A DNA stretch of 63,619 nucleotides from Actinacidiphila glaucinigra (GTDB taxonomy: Bacteria > Actinomycetota > Actinomycetes > Streptomycetales > Streptomycetaceae), in the NCBI RefSeq assembly GCF_900188405.1, contig NZ_FZOF01000018.1:1-63619 (forward strand), given 5' to 3'. The position numbers and the translations under genes were made by a program. This document shows, piece by piece, positions 52,265 through 60,921 of this stretch. Position 1 is the stretch's first letter; each line of letters opens with the position of its first letter. The notes below the pieces were generated by a model, which was not told the origin of the DNA, did not search any database, and saw only the letters and a program-made list of their open reading frames with translations.

Positions 52265-52750
52265 GTGCCGATTCCCGAATTCCTTCGCGAGCTGCGGGCC
52301 CTCGTCGGCCACCGGCAGCTGCTCCTGCCCGGTGTCACGGCGGTCGTCCTCGACGACGACGGCCGCGTCCTGCTGAACCGGCGGGCGGACAACGGCCGTT
52401 GGTCCCTCATCGGCGGCATCGCGGAACCCGGCGAGCAACCCGCCGCGACCGCCGTCCGCGAGGTGCTGGAGGAGACCGGGGTACGGGCGGTCGCGGAGCG
52501 TGCCGTCCTCGTCCAGACGATCGACCCGGTCCTCTACCCCAACGGGGACCGCTGCCAGTACGTGGACATCACCTTCCGCTGCCGGGCCGTCGGCGGGCAG
52601 GCCCGGGTCGCGGACGACGAGTCGCTGGACGTCGGCTGGTTCGACGTGGACGGTCTGCCCGACCTCGGCAACCACGGGCGGCTGCGCCTCAAGCACGCGT
52701 TGACCGACGGCCCCACCTGGTTCGAGCCCGCGGGCCCGCCGCCCGAGTGA
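52265..52750 (+). CDS. Nudix hydrolase
   Basis: 161 residues, GTG start fixed by TAGGCT (52252-52257) ending 7 nt upstream (leaderless). The Nudix box is GGIAEPGEQPAATAVREVLEE followed by TG, complete, in a MutT/ADP-ribose-pyrophosphatase-like fold (VTAVVLDDDGRVLLNRRADNGRWSLIG). Hydrolyses a nucleoside diphosphate linked to another moiety, as house-cleaning enzyme or regulator; exact substrate unknown. Followed immediately by a long hairpin. Confidence 0.92.
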   Translation: MPIPEFLRELRALVGHRQLLLPGVTAVVLDDDGRVLLNRRADNGRWSLIGGIAEPGEQPAATAVREVLEETGVRAVAERAVLVQTIDPVLYPNGDRCQYVDITFRCRAVGGQARVADDESLDVGWFDVDGLPDLGNHGRLRLKHALTDGPTWFEPAGPPPE

Positions 52751-52798
52751 GTGTGCGCCGCCCCCACGGGCGGTGACATGAGTGTGGGCGGCGCACAC
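52751..52798. terminator. Perfect 13-bp hairpin after the Nudix gene
   Basis: GTGTGCGCCGCCC (52751-52763) and GGGCGGCGCACAC (52786-52798) begin one base after the stop codon. Loop 22 nt. A terminator is likely, but its right arm is only 24 nt before the next -10 box, so it could also bind a regulator of the dehydrogenase gene. Confidence 0.7.
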
Positions 52799-52835
52799 AT
52801 CGGTCGGGGCCCGCGCGCTGCCTAGCCTGCAGTAC

Positions 52836-53660
52836 ATGACGCTCACGCCCCCCGCGCCCCGTCCCGCAGCAGGCCCCGTCCCGCCGTCCGGAGTGCCGGA
52901 CCTGGACGGACGCACCGCGCTCGTCACCGGTGCCGCCGGCGGCATCGGCCGCGCGTGCGTCCTGCGCCTGGCGGCCGCCGGCGCCAAGGTGCGGGCCGCG
53001 GACCGGGACGCCGAAGGCCTGGCCGAGCTCGCGGGACAGGCCGCGGCGGGCGGCCGCCCCGGGGCCGTCGAGACCCTGACCCTGGACCTGACCGACCTCG
53101 ACGCCGCCGAGCAGGCCGCCGAGGGCACCGACATCCTGGTCAACAACGCCGGGCTGCAGCTCGTCCGCCCCATCGAGGACTTCCCGCCCGAGGTCTTCGC
53201 CACGGTGCTGCGGGTGATGCTGGAGGCCCCCTTCCGGCTGATCCGGGGGGCACTGCCGCACATGTACGGGCAGGGCTGGGGCCGGATCGTGAACATCTCC
53301 TCCGTCCACGGACTGCGGGCCTCGGCCTACAAGAGCGCCTACGTCTCCGCCAAGCACGGGCTCGAGGGGCTCTCCAAGACCGCCGCCCTGGAGGGCGCGG
53401 CGCGCGGCGTCACCTCGAACTGCATCAGCCCCGCCTATGTGCGCACCCCGCTCGTCGAGCGGCAGATCGCCGACCAGGCGGCCGCGCACGGCATCGAGCC
53501 CGAGCGGGTCGTCACCGAGATCATGCTCGCCGACTCCGCCGTGAAGCGGCTGGTGGAGCCGGAGGAGGTCGCCGAACTCACCGCCTACCTCTGCTCGCCG
53601 CAGGCATCCTTCATCACCGGTGCCTCGCTCAGCATGGACGGTGGATGGACGGCGCACTGA
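52836..53660 (+). CDS. bdhA: 3-hydroxybutyrate dehydrogenase-like short-chain dehydrogenase
   Basis: 274 residues from the ATG at 52836, fixed by TAGCCT (52823-52828) ending 7 nt upstream. Classical SDR: NAD site TGAAGGIGRA, NNAG, catalytic Ser in ISSVHG and YxxxK in SAYVSAKHG. The C-terminal part (VERQIADQAAAHGIEPERVVTEIML) is the substrate-lid pattern of bacterial D-3-hydroxybutyrate dehydrogenases, which oxidise 3-hydroxybutyrate to acetoacetate. The GAF/PucR regulator follows 21 nt later. Confidence 0.85.
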   Translation: MTLTPPAPRPAAGPVPPSGVPDLDGRTALVTGAAGGIGRACVLRLAAAGAKVRAADRDAEGLAELAGQAAAGGRPGAVETLTLDLTDLDAAEQAAEGTDILVNNAGLQLVRPIEDFPPEVFATVLRVMLEAPFRLIRGALPHMYGQGWGRIVNISSVHGLRASAYKSAYVSAKHGLEGLSKTAALEGAARGVTSNCISPAYVRTPLVERQIADQAAAHGIEPERVVTEIMLADSAVKRLVEPEEVAELTAYLCSPQASFITGASLSMDGGWTAH

Positions 53661-53681
53661 TCTGCCGGTATCCCTGACAGC

Positions 53682-55655
53682 GTGCCGCGTGACCCAGAAG
53701 AAGCCCCCGACGACCACGGCGGAACCATGGCCCCCCACAGCCCTTCCGACGCACCCTTCCTGCGGCTGCTCGCCCGCGGGGCACCGGCCGAGGAGTACGA
53801 GCGGCCGGTCCTCGCGGCCCGTGCGGAGGGCGCGCCGTCCGCCGTGCTCGCGGAGATGGAGCAGGCCAAGCTGCTGGCCCTGCGCGTGCGGGCGGAGCTG
53901 GAGGGCCGGCGGCGGCGCGAGGCCGAGCTGTCGGCGCTCTTCGAGACGGCCGGCGACCTGGCGGGGCTGCGTGACCTGGACTCGGTGCTGCAGGCCATCG
54001 TGCAGCGGGCCAGGTCGCTGCTCGGCACGGACGTCGCCTACCTCAGCCTGATCGACCGCAAGGCCGGGGATACCTACATGCGGGTCACCGAGGGATCGGT
54101 CTCCGCCGAGTTCCAGCGCGTGCGGCTCGGGATGGGGGAGGGGCTCGGCGGCCTGGTCGCGCAGACCGCCCTGCCCTATGTCACCGACTCCTACTTCGAC
54201 GACGAGCGCTTCCGGCACACCCACCCGATCGACTCGGCGGTGCACGACGAGGGACTGGTGGCGATCCTCGGCGTGCCCCTCGTGCTCGGCACCGGGGTCA
54301 TCGGCGTCCTGTACGCCGCGGACCGCCGGGCCCGGGTCTTCGAACGCGGCCAGATCGCCCTGCTCGCCTCCCTCGCCTCGCTCGCCGCCGTCGCCATCGA
54401 CACCGCGAACCTGCTGGACGAGACGCGCTCCGCGCTCGCCGACCTCGGAACCGCCAACGAGACCATCCGCAACCACAGCGCCGTGCTGGAACGGGCCTCC
54501 GAGGTGCACGACCGGCTCACCGAGCTCGTCCTGCGCGGCGGCGGAGTGGACGACGTCGCGGACGCCGTCGCCGAGGTGCTCTCCGGGACGGTGCGAGTCG
54601 TCGGCACCGAGCGCGATCCCGTCCCCGACGCGCTCGCCGACGCCGTCGCCCGCTCCCGGAAGGACGGCCACGCCGTACGGCAGGGCGAGACCTGGACGGC
54701 CGCCGTCACCGCGGGCGGCGAACTGCTGGGCGCCCTGGTGCTGCACGGCCACCCCGGACTCGACCCCGTCGACCAGCGCACCCTGGAGCGGGCCGCGATG
54801 GTCACCTCCCTGCTGCTGCTCGCCCGGCGCACCGCCGCCGAGGCCGAGCAGCGCTTCCGCGGCGAACTCCTGGACGACCTGCTCGACGCCCCGCACCGCG
54901 ACCCCGGACTGCTGCGCGAACGCGCGGGCAGGCTCCGCGCCGACCTCGACGCCCCGCACGTCGTGCTCGCCGCCCGCGTCGACGAGGAGCACGCCGGGGC
55001 CGCCGCCGACCGGCAGCGGCTCTGGTCGGCCGCCTCCCACCTCGCCGCCACACGGCGGGGCCTGGCCGCCGCGCGCGACGGCGGCACGGTGCTGATGCTC
55101 CCGCTGGAGCCGGGCTCCGACGCCTCCGCCACCGCCCGCCGCATCGCCCAGCAGCTGGGCACGGCGGTGCAGGCGGCCGTCACCGTGGGGGCCTCGGGCC
55201 CCGTCCGCACGCCGGGCGGCGCTCCCGGCGCCGTCGCCCTGGCCTACGCGGAGGCGCAGCGCTGCGGTGACACGCTGCGCGCCCTCGGCCGGGCCGGGGA
55301 GGGCGCCGCGGGCGACGACTTCGGCTTCCTCGGCCTGCTGCTGACCGGGTCGCGCGACGTCGACGGCTTTGTGCACCGCACGATCGGCGCCGTCGCCGAC
55401 TACGACGGCCGCCGGGGCACCGATCTCGTGCGCACCCTGGACGCCTACTTCGCCAGCGGCATGAGCCCGGTACGCACCAAGGACGCCCTCCACGTGCACG
55501 TCAACACCGTCGCGCAGCGCCTGGAGCGCATCTCCCACCTGCTCGGCGCCGACTGGCAGTCCCCGGAGCGCGCGCTGGAGATCCAGCTCGCGCTGCGCCT
55601 GCACCGGCTCGCGGCCGGGCGGCCGGACCCGTCCGGGCCCGCCGGTCAGGACTGA
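53682..55655 (+). CDS. GAF-domain PucR/CdaR-type transcriptional regulator
   Basis: 657 residues, GTG start with TATCCC (53669-53674) ending 7 nt upstream, giving a possible leaderless transcript besides read-through from the dehydrogenase gene. A helical N-terminus (20-65), a GAF sensor (about 75-225; TDVAYLSLIDRKAGDTYMRV, ILGVPLVLGTGVIGVLYAADR), a linker coiled segment, and the C-terminal PucR helix-turn-helix (DLVRTLDAYFASGMSPVRTKDALHVHVNTVAQRL, read in two parts). Such activators respond to small organic acids; it probably controls the 3-hydroxybutyrate dehydrogenase and the MFS gene nearby. Confidence 0.9.
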   Translation: MPRDPEEAPDDHGGTMAPHSPSDAPFLRLLARGAPAEEYERPVLAARAEGAPSAVLAEMEQAKLLALRVRAELEGRRRREAELSALFETAGDLAGLRDLDSVLQAIVQRARSLLGTDVAYLSLIDRKAGDTYMRVTEGSVSAEFQRVRLGMGEGLGGLVAQTALPYVTDSYFDDERFRHTHPIDSAVHDEGLVAILGVPLVLGTGVIGVLYAADRRARVFERGQIALLASLASLAAVAIDTANLLDETRSALADLGTANETIRNHSAVLERASEVHDRLTELVLRGGGVDDVADAVAEVLSGTVRVVGTERDPVPDALADAVARSRKDGHAVRQGETWTAAVTAGGELLGALVLHGHPGLDPVDQRTLERAAMVTSLLLLARRTAAEAEQRFRGELLDDLLDAPHRDPGLLRERAGRLRADLDAPHVVLAARVDEEHAGAAADRQRLWSAASHLAATRRGLAAARDGGTVLMLPLEPGSDASATARRIAQQLGTAVQAAVTVGASGPVRTPGGAPGAVALAYAEAQRCGDTLRALGRAGEGAAGDDFGFLGLLLTGSRDVDGFVHRTIGAVADYDGRRGTDLVRTLDAYFASGMSPVRTKDALHVHVNTVAQRLERISHLLGADWQSPERALEIQLALRLHRLAAGRPDPSGPAGQD

Positions 55656-56047
55656 TCCGCGCCCGCGACCAGCTCCACCTCGAACCCGTCGCCGTTCTCC
55701 AGATAGGCGGCGTAGTGCTCCTCGCCGCCGGCGTGCGGATGCAGCTCGGGGAACATCAGTGTCCAGCCGTGCGGCGGCGAGCGCGTCACCAGCGCGTCCA
55801 GCTCCGCGCGGCCCGCCACATGGAAGGCGAGGTGGTTCAGCCCCGCCCTGCGGCGTTCGTGCCGCCCCACGACGAGATCCGGCGACCGCTCGACGACGAT
55901 ACAGGTCGCCCCCAGCCGCCAGCTGCGGCCGGCCTCCCACCGCTGGTACCGGTCGTAGCCGAGCTCGCCCAGCAGCCAGCCCCACTCGGCGTCCGCGCGC
56001 TCCAGATCCGCGACCCACAGCTCGACATGGTGCAGCACCCCCGTCAC
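55646..56047 (-). CDS. VOC-family protein (glyoxalase fold)
   Basis: 133 residues from the GTG at 56047, preceded by GGGAG; a longer form would start at 56089. Two beta-alpha-beta-beta-beta modules: VLHHVELWVADLERADAEW... and NHLAFHVAGRAELDALV..., with likely metal ligands His in HHVELWV, His in NHLAFHV and Glu in GFEVELV. Members include dioxygenases, glyoxalase I and antibiotic-binding proteins; the substrate is unknown. The 3' end overlaps the convergent regulator gene by 10 bp. Confidence 0.88.
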   Translation of the reverse strand: MTGVLHHVELWVADLERADAEWGWLLGELGYDRYQRWEAGRSWRLGATCIVVERSPDLVVGRHERRRAGLNHLAFHVAGRAELDALVTRSPPHGWTLMFPELHPHAGGEEHYAAYLENGDGFEVELVAGADQS

Positions 56048-56143
56048 CGCTCTCCCGTCACCCACGGTCACGACAGTAGACCCCGCCACCGACAGCGGCG
56101 GGGTCCACGCATCGAGGGTGCGGACGGTGGCCGCCCCCCCGGG

Positions 56144-57520
56144 TCAGCCCACCCGGCCGGACCGGGCCAGCGGGGCGTCCTGCGCCGTCTCGGCATCGAG
56201 GGCGTCGAGGTCCCGGCCGCGCGTCTCCTTGGCCACCCCGACCGCGACCAGCGTGAGCAGGGCGGCGGCGATGACGTACAGCGAGATCGGCACCGAGCTG
56301 TCGTAGGCGGCGAGCAGCGCGGTCGCGATGAGCGGCGCCGGGGCGCCCGCGGCCACGGAGGCGAACTGGGCGCCGATGGAGGCGCCGGAGTACCGCATGC
56401 GGGTCGCGAACATCTCCGAGAAGAAGGCCGCCTGCGGCGCGTACATCGCACCGTGCAGCACCAGACCGCCCGTGACGGCCAGCAGCAGCGCGGGGAAGCT
56501 CCTCGTGTCGATCAGTGCGAAGAAGGGGAAGGCCCACAGCCCCACGCCCGCCGCACCCAGCAGATACACCGGCCTGCGCCCGACGCGGTCGGAGAGCGCG
56601 CCCCAGGCCGGGATCACGGCGAAGTGCACCGCGGAGGCGATGAGCACGGCGTTGAGCGCGGTCTGCTTCCCCAGGGCCGCGTGCTCGACGGAGTAGACGA
56701 GCACGAAGGCGGTGATGACGTAGTAGCTGATGTTCTCCGCCATGCGGGCGCCCATCGCCACCAGGACGTCCCGCCAGTGGTCACGGAGCACCGACACCAG
56801 CGGCAGCCGCTCGATCGCGGACTCCTCGGCCTTGCGCGCCTCCGCCCTGGCCAGCGCCGCCTTGAACACGGGCGACTCGTCGACCGACAGCCGGATCCAC
56901 AGCCCCACCATGACGAGGACGCCCGAGAGCAGGAACGGGATGCGCCAGCCCCACGAGGTGAAGGCGTCGTCCGAGAGCAGCGCGGTCAGCGCGGACAGCA
57001 CGCCGGTGGCCAGCAGCTGGCCGGCCGGGGCACCCGTCTGCGGCCACGACGCCCAGAAGCCGCGCCGCTTCGCGTCGCCGTGCTCCGACACGAGCAGCAC
57101 CGCGCCGCCCCACTCGCCGCCGAGCGCGAAGCCCTGCACCAGCCGGAGCATGGTGAGCAGCACCGGTGCGGCGACGCCGATCGTGCCGAACGTGGGCAGC
57201 AGGCCGATGCAGAAGGTCGCGCCGCCCATGAGCAGCAGGCTCAGCACGAGCAGCCGCTTGCGCCCGAGGCGGTCCCCGTAGTGGCCGAAGACGAGGGCGC
57301 CGACGGGGCGGGCGGCGAAGCCGACCGCGTAGGTGAGGAACGACAGCAGCGTGCCGACCAGGGGTTCCTCGTTGGGGAAGAACAGCTTGTTGAAGACCAG
57401 CGCGGCGGCGGAGCCGTAGAGGAAGAAGTCGTACCACTCGATGGTGGTGCCGATGAGGCTCGCCGCGACGATTCTGCGGAGCGAGCCGGGTGCGGTGGGC
57501 GCGGGTGCCGGGGTTGCCAT
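56144..57520 (-). CDS. MFS metabolite:H+ symporter (shikimate/benzoate type)
   Basis: 458 residues, 12 spans, of the metabolite:H+ symporter group (ShiA/ProP-like): SLIGTTIEWYDFFLYGSAAALVFNKLFFP is the family N-terminus (cut after 20 in quoting: IEWYDFFLYG), with motif A GHYGDRLGRKRLL and GFALGGEWGGAVLLVSEH. Such carriers import organic acids such as shikimate, alpha-ketoglutarate, benzoate or dicarboxylates. Start at 57520; the longer open frame runs across the operator. A perfect palindrome lies 77 bp upstream. Confidence 0.9.
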   Translation of the reverse strand: MATPAPAPTAPGSLRRIVAASLIGTTIEWYDFFLYGSAAALVFNKLFFPNEEPLVGTLLSFLTYAVGFAARPVGALVFGHYGDRLGRKRLLVLSLLLMGGATFCIGLLPTFGTIGVAAPVLLTMLRLVQGFALGGEWGGAVLLVSEHGDAKRRGFWASWPQTGAPAGQLLATGVLSALTALLSDDAFTSWGWRIPFLLSGVLVMVGLWIRLSVDESPVFKAALARAEARKAEESAIERLPLVSVLRDHWRDVLVAMGARMAENISYYVITAFVLVYSVEHAALGKQTALNAVLIASAVHFAVIPAWGALSDRVGRRPVYLLGAAGVGLWAFPFFALIDTRSFPALLLAVTGGLVLHGAMYAPQAAFFSEMFATRMRYSGASIGAQFASVAAGAPAPLIATALLAAYDSSVPISLYVIAAALLTLVAVGVAKETRGRDLDALDAETAQDAPLARSGRVG

Positions 57521-57596
57521 GGTCACCACTTCCGGGCGGGGGACGGGGACGTTTCCGATGTCGCCACACCGTAGAAACGGCCACGTCACGCTCCCA

Positions 57597-57613
57597 TGTG
57601 GTGGAACACCACA
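57597..57613. promoter_or_regulatory. Palindrome upstream of the MFS gene
   Basis: TGTGGTG - GAA - CACCACA, a perfect inverted repeat with 7-bp arms. -10-like TACGGT reads 57573 to 57568 on the minus strand, so the palindrome lies just upstream of that promoter, in activator position. Confidence 0.7.
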
Positions 57614-57746
57614 GTTGCGCCCCCGGGTATCCGGGCGGGCCCCATGAGAGTGGCCCGCGGGGTCCCCGGCGGTGCCCGGCGCGGCGCCGGGGGCGGTCCC
57701 GGCCCGCCGGGAGGGTCCATTCGAGTGGTCGCCGCTCACGAGATAT

Positions 57747-57758
57747 CTTGATGTCGAG
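57747..57758 (+). promoter_or_regulatory. Partial palindrome upstream of icd
   Basis: CTTGATGTCGAG, a dyad with one mismatch (CTTGA / TCGAG), 31 nt before the icd start in the most AT-rich part of the gap. Similar TCTTGA-N2-TCAAGA-like dyads recur before actinobacterial central-metabolism genes, as I recall. Confidence 0.4.
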
Positions 57759-57788
57759 CAATGTTGCAGACGTGGAGCGGAGCACCCG

Positions 57789-60008
57789 GTGACTGACTCG
57801 ACCATCATCTATACGCACACCGACGAGGCGCCGGCGCTGGCGACGTACTCGTTCCTGCCCGTGATCCAGGCGTACGCGTCCACGGCCGGAGTCGCCGTGG
57901 AGACCCGTGACATCTCCCTGGCCGGGCGCATCATCGCCAGCTTCCCCGAGTACCTGGAGGAGGGCCAGCGCATCGCCGACGCCCTCGCCGAGCTCGGCGA
58001 GCTCGCCAAGACCCCGGCCGCCAACATCATCAAGCTGCCGAACGTCTCGGCCTCGATCCCGCAGCTGAAGGCCGCGGTCGCCGAGCTGCAGGCGCAGGGC
58101 TACGCGCTGCCGGACTACCCGGACGACCCGAAGTCCGACGAGGACAGGGACGTCCGCGCCCGCTACGACAAGATCAAGGGCAGCGCCGTCAACCCCGTCC
58201 TGCGCGAGGGCAACTCCGACCGCCGTGCCCCCGCGTCGGTGAAGAACTACGCCAAGGCGCACCCGCACCGCATGGGCGCGTGGTCGGCCGACTCCAAGAC
58301 GAACGTCGCGCACATGACCGCCGACGACTTCCGTTCCACCGAGAAGTCCGTCGTCATCGCCGAGGACGGCGCCCTGCGCATCGAGCTGGTCGGTGACGAC
58401 GGCACGACCACCGTGCTGCGCGAGTCCGTGCCGGTGCTCGCCGGCGAGGTCGTGGACGCCTCCGTCATGCGCGTCGCCGTGCTGCGCGAGTTCCTCGGCG
58501 AGCAGGTCGCGCGCGCCAAGGCCGAGGACGTCCTGTTCTCGGTGCACCTGAAGGCCACGATGATGAAGGTCTCCGACCCGATCGTCTTCGGCCACGTGGT
58601 CCGCGCCTTCTTCCCCAAGACCTTCGCCCGGTACGGCGAGGCCTTCGCGGCGGCCGGCCTCACCCCCAACGACGGCCTCGGCGGCATCCTCAAGGGCGTC
58701 GAGTCCCTGGCCGACGGTGCGGCGATCAAGGCCTCCTTCGAGGCCGAGCTGGCCGAGGGCCCGGCCCTGGCCATGGTCGACTCCGACCGCGGCATCACCA
58801 ACCTGCACGTCCCGAGCGACGTCATCGTCGACGCCTCCATGCCGGCCATGATCCGCACCTCCGGCCACATGTGGGGCCCGGACGGCCAGGAGGCCGACAC
58901 CCTCGCGGTGCTCCCGGACAGCAGCTACGCCGGCATCTACCAGGCCGTCATCGAGGACTGCCGTGCGCACGGCGCCTTCGACCCGGCCACGATGGGCTCG
59001 GTGCCCAACGTCGGCCTCATGGCGCAGAAGGCCGAGGAGTACGGCAGCCACGACAAGACCTTCGAGATCCAGCACACCGGCACCGTCCGCCTGGTCGACC
59101 GGGCCGGCAACGTCGTCCTGGAGCAGGCCGTCTCCGCCGGCGACATCTTCCGCGCCTGCCAGACCAAGGACGCGCCGATCAAGGACTGGGTCAAGCTCGC
59201 CGTCACCCGCGCCCGCGCGACCGGCGACCCGGCGGTGTTCTGGCTGGACGAGACCCGTGCCCACGACGCGAACCTGATCGCCAAGGTCAAGCAGTACCTG
59301 CCGGAGCACGACACCGAGGGCCTGCAGATCGAGATCAAGTCCCCGGTCGAGGCCACCGAGTTCTCCCTCGAGCGCATCCGCCGCGGCGAGAACACGATCT
59401 CCGTCACCGGCAACGTGCTGCGTGACTACCTGACCGACCTGTTCCCGATCCTGGAGCTGGGCACCAGCGCCAAGATGCTGTCGGTCGTGCCGCTGATGAA
59501 CGGCGGCGGCCTCTTCGAGACCGGCGCCGGCGGCTCCGCGCCCAAGCACGTGCAGCAGCTGGTCAAGGAGAACTACCTCCGCTGGGACAGCCTCGGCGAG
59601 TTCCTCGCGCTCGCGGTCAGCTTCGAGCACCTGGCGACGACCACGGGCAACGCCCGCGCCCAGGTCCTGGCCGACACCCTCGACCGCGCCACGGGCACCT
59701 TCCTCAACGAGGACAAGTCGCCCAGCCGCAAGCTCGGCGGCATCGACAACCGCGGCAGTCACTTCTACCTGGCGATGTACTGGGCCCAGGAGCTGGCCGG
59801 GCAGACGGACGACGCGGAGCTGGCCAAGGCGTTCGGCCCGCTCGCCCAGACGCTCTCCGACAAGGAGCAGGCGATCGTCGACGAGCTGATCGCCGTGCAG
59901 GGCTCCCCGGCCGAGATCGGCGGCTACTACCAGCCCGACCCGGCCAAGGCCGCGGCCGTCATGCGTCCGTCCGCGACCTTCAACGAGGCGCTGGCGACCC
60001 TCGCCTGA
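57789..60008 (+). CDS. icd: NADP-dependent isocitrate dehydrogenase, monomeric type
   Basis: 739 residues, the length of the monomeric IDH-II class, not the 410-residue homodimer. It converts isocitrate to 2-oxoglutarate and CO2 with NADPH production in the TCA cycle. Family stretches seen: KLPNVSASIPQLKAAVAELQ, EGNSDRRAPASVKNYAKAHPH (shown here as two motifs, EGNSDRRAP and VKNYAKAHPH), DPIVFGHVVRAFF, GLGGILKGVESL and NGGGLFETGAGGSAP. Actinobacteria commonly use this type. GTG start with GGAG upstream. A candidate operator precedes it and a 14-bp hairpin follows. Codon use is typical of a highly expressed gene (very few rare codons, Lys AAG, Asn AAC). Confidence 0.97.
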   Translation: MTDSTIIYTHTDEAPALATYSFLPVIQAYASTAGVAVETRDISLAGRIIASFPEYLEEGQRIADALAELGELAKTPAANIIKLPNVSASIPQLKAAVAELQAQGYALPDYPDDPKSDEDRDVRARYDKIKGSAVNPVLREGNSDRRAPASVKNYAKAHPHRMGAWSADSKTNVAHMTADDFRSTEKSVVIAEDGALRIELVGDDGTTTVLRESVPVLAGEVVDASVMRVAVLREFLGEQVARAKAEDVLFSVHLKATMMKVSDPIVFGHVVRAFFPKTFARYGEAFAAAGLTPNDGLGGILKGVESLADGAAIKASFEAELAEGPALAMVDSDRGITNLHVPSDVIVDASMPAMIRTSGHMWGPDGQEADTLAVLPDSSYAGIYQAVIEDCRAHGAFDPATMGSVPNVGLMAQKAEEYGSHDKTFEIQHTGTVRLVDRAGNVVLEQAVSAGDIFRACQTKDAPIKDWVKLAVTRARATGDPAVFWLDETRAHDANLIAKVKQYLPEHDTEGLQIEIKSPVEATEFSLERIRRGENTISVTGNVLRDYLTDLFPILELGTSAKMLSVVPLMNGGGLFETGAGGSAPKHVQQLVKENYLRWDSLGEFLALAVSFEHLATTTGNARAQVLADTLDRATGTFLNEDKSPSRKLGGIDNRGSHFYLAMYWAQELAGQTDDAELAKAFGPLAQTLSDKEQAIVDELIAVQGSPAEIGGYYQPDPAKAAAVMRPSATFNEALATLA

Positions 60009-60046
60009 CGCGACGGGCGGTACGCCCGGAGCGCGGCACGACGCGA

Positions 60047-60078
60047 ACCGCCCCGGCTGGTGATCCAGCCGGGGCGGT
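60047..60078. terminator. 14-bp hairpin after icd
   Basis: Perfect inverted repeat ACCGCCCCGGCTGG (60047-60060) - TGAT - CCAGCCGGGGCGGT (60065-60078), between icd and the convergent SRPBCC gene; can act both ways. Confidence 0.85.
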
Positions 60079-60097
60079 CCCGTGTCCGGGGCAGGCG

Positions 60098-60826
60098 TTA
60101 CGCGAAGACGCCGGCCAGCCAGGTCTGCCAGCGTTCGCCGGCCCGCTCGCCGTCGGCACCGGGGGCGAAGTCGTGCACGCTGACGCCGACCGGCGCGCCG
60201 AAGTGGTTGCGTCCGAAGATCCGGTACATCGCCTCGTCGGTCCGCAGACCGACGAAGTAGCGGTTGCGGTAGTCGACCACGGCCTCCACCGGCCCTGCGC
60301 CGGGCAGTTCGACGCGCACGGTGGCACCCTCGACGGCGTCGTCCGGCACCCCGAGGGCGCGGGCGACGACCTCCAGGGCGTCCGGAGCGGTGGACGCGGC
60401 GGGACCGTTCACGGTGGCGAAGGCGGCGGGCCGCCCGGTGAAGTGGGTCAGGTACTGGCGCAGGGTGTGCAGGTAGAAGTCGGTGTGCTTGCTCGCGCCG
60501 TCGTACTGGTTGTCCCAGTCGTCGACGAAGACGCCGCTGTGCACGTAGCGCACCCAGGCACCGCCGCCCTCGCGCTCCTCGATGACGTGCTCGAGCTGGT
60601 TGAAGGTCTGGTTCCCGTCGGCGCCGAGGCCCTCCGACCGGGCGATCAGGTGGTGCGGCGGGTCCCAGGCGGTGATGGTGCCGCCGAAGGACGCGGCACC
60701 GCCCTTGCGCGGCTCGAACTCCTGGGGCCAGAGCCAGCCCGCCGAGCCCGTGGTGACGGCCTCCCAGACCTCCTCGGGGCGCGCCTCGGTCTCGTACTCG
60801 CGGACGATCTCGAATTCCTTGGGCAT
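60098..60826 (-). CDS. SRPBCC (AHSA1-like) protein paired with an ArsR-type regulator
   Basis: 242 residues from the ATG at 60826 with GAGGAG upstream. AHSA1/Bet v1-like domain: REYETEARPEEVWEAVTTGSAGWLWP, GGTITAWDPPHHLIARSE, EHVIEEREGGGAWVRYVHSG, then a long helix HTDFYLHTLRQYLTHFTGR and an extra C-terminal domain (EGATVRVELPGAGPVEAVVDY). Two-domain SRPBCC proteins of this kind are common next to ArsR genes in actinomycetes. Ligand or enzymatic role unknown. Second gene of an apparent two-gene operon with the regulator. Confidence 0.88.
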   Translation of the reverse strand: MPKEFEIVREYETEARPEEVWEAVTTGSAGWLWPQEFEPRKGGAASFGGTITAWDPPHHLIARSEGLGADGNQTFNQLEHVIEEREGGGAWVRYVHSGVFVDDWDNQYDGASKHTDFYLHTLRQYLTHFTGRPAAFATVNGPAASTAPDALEVVARALGVPDDAVEGATVRVELPGAGPVEAVVDYRNRYFVGLRTDEAMYRIFGRNHFGAPVGVSVHDFAPGADGERAGERWQTWLAGVFA

Positions 60827-60921
60827 GGTGCTGCTGGCTCCTCGGGGGACGGGCTCGGGCGCCCGGACGGCGGGTCGAATGACGGCGTGGGTGGCGCGGT
60901 GGTGACGTACGGGGAATTCCC

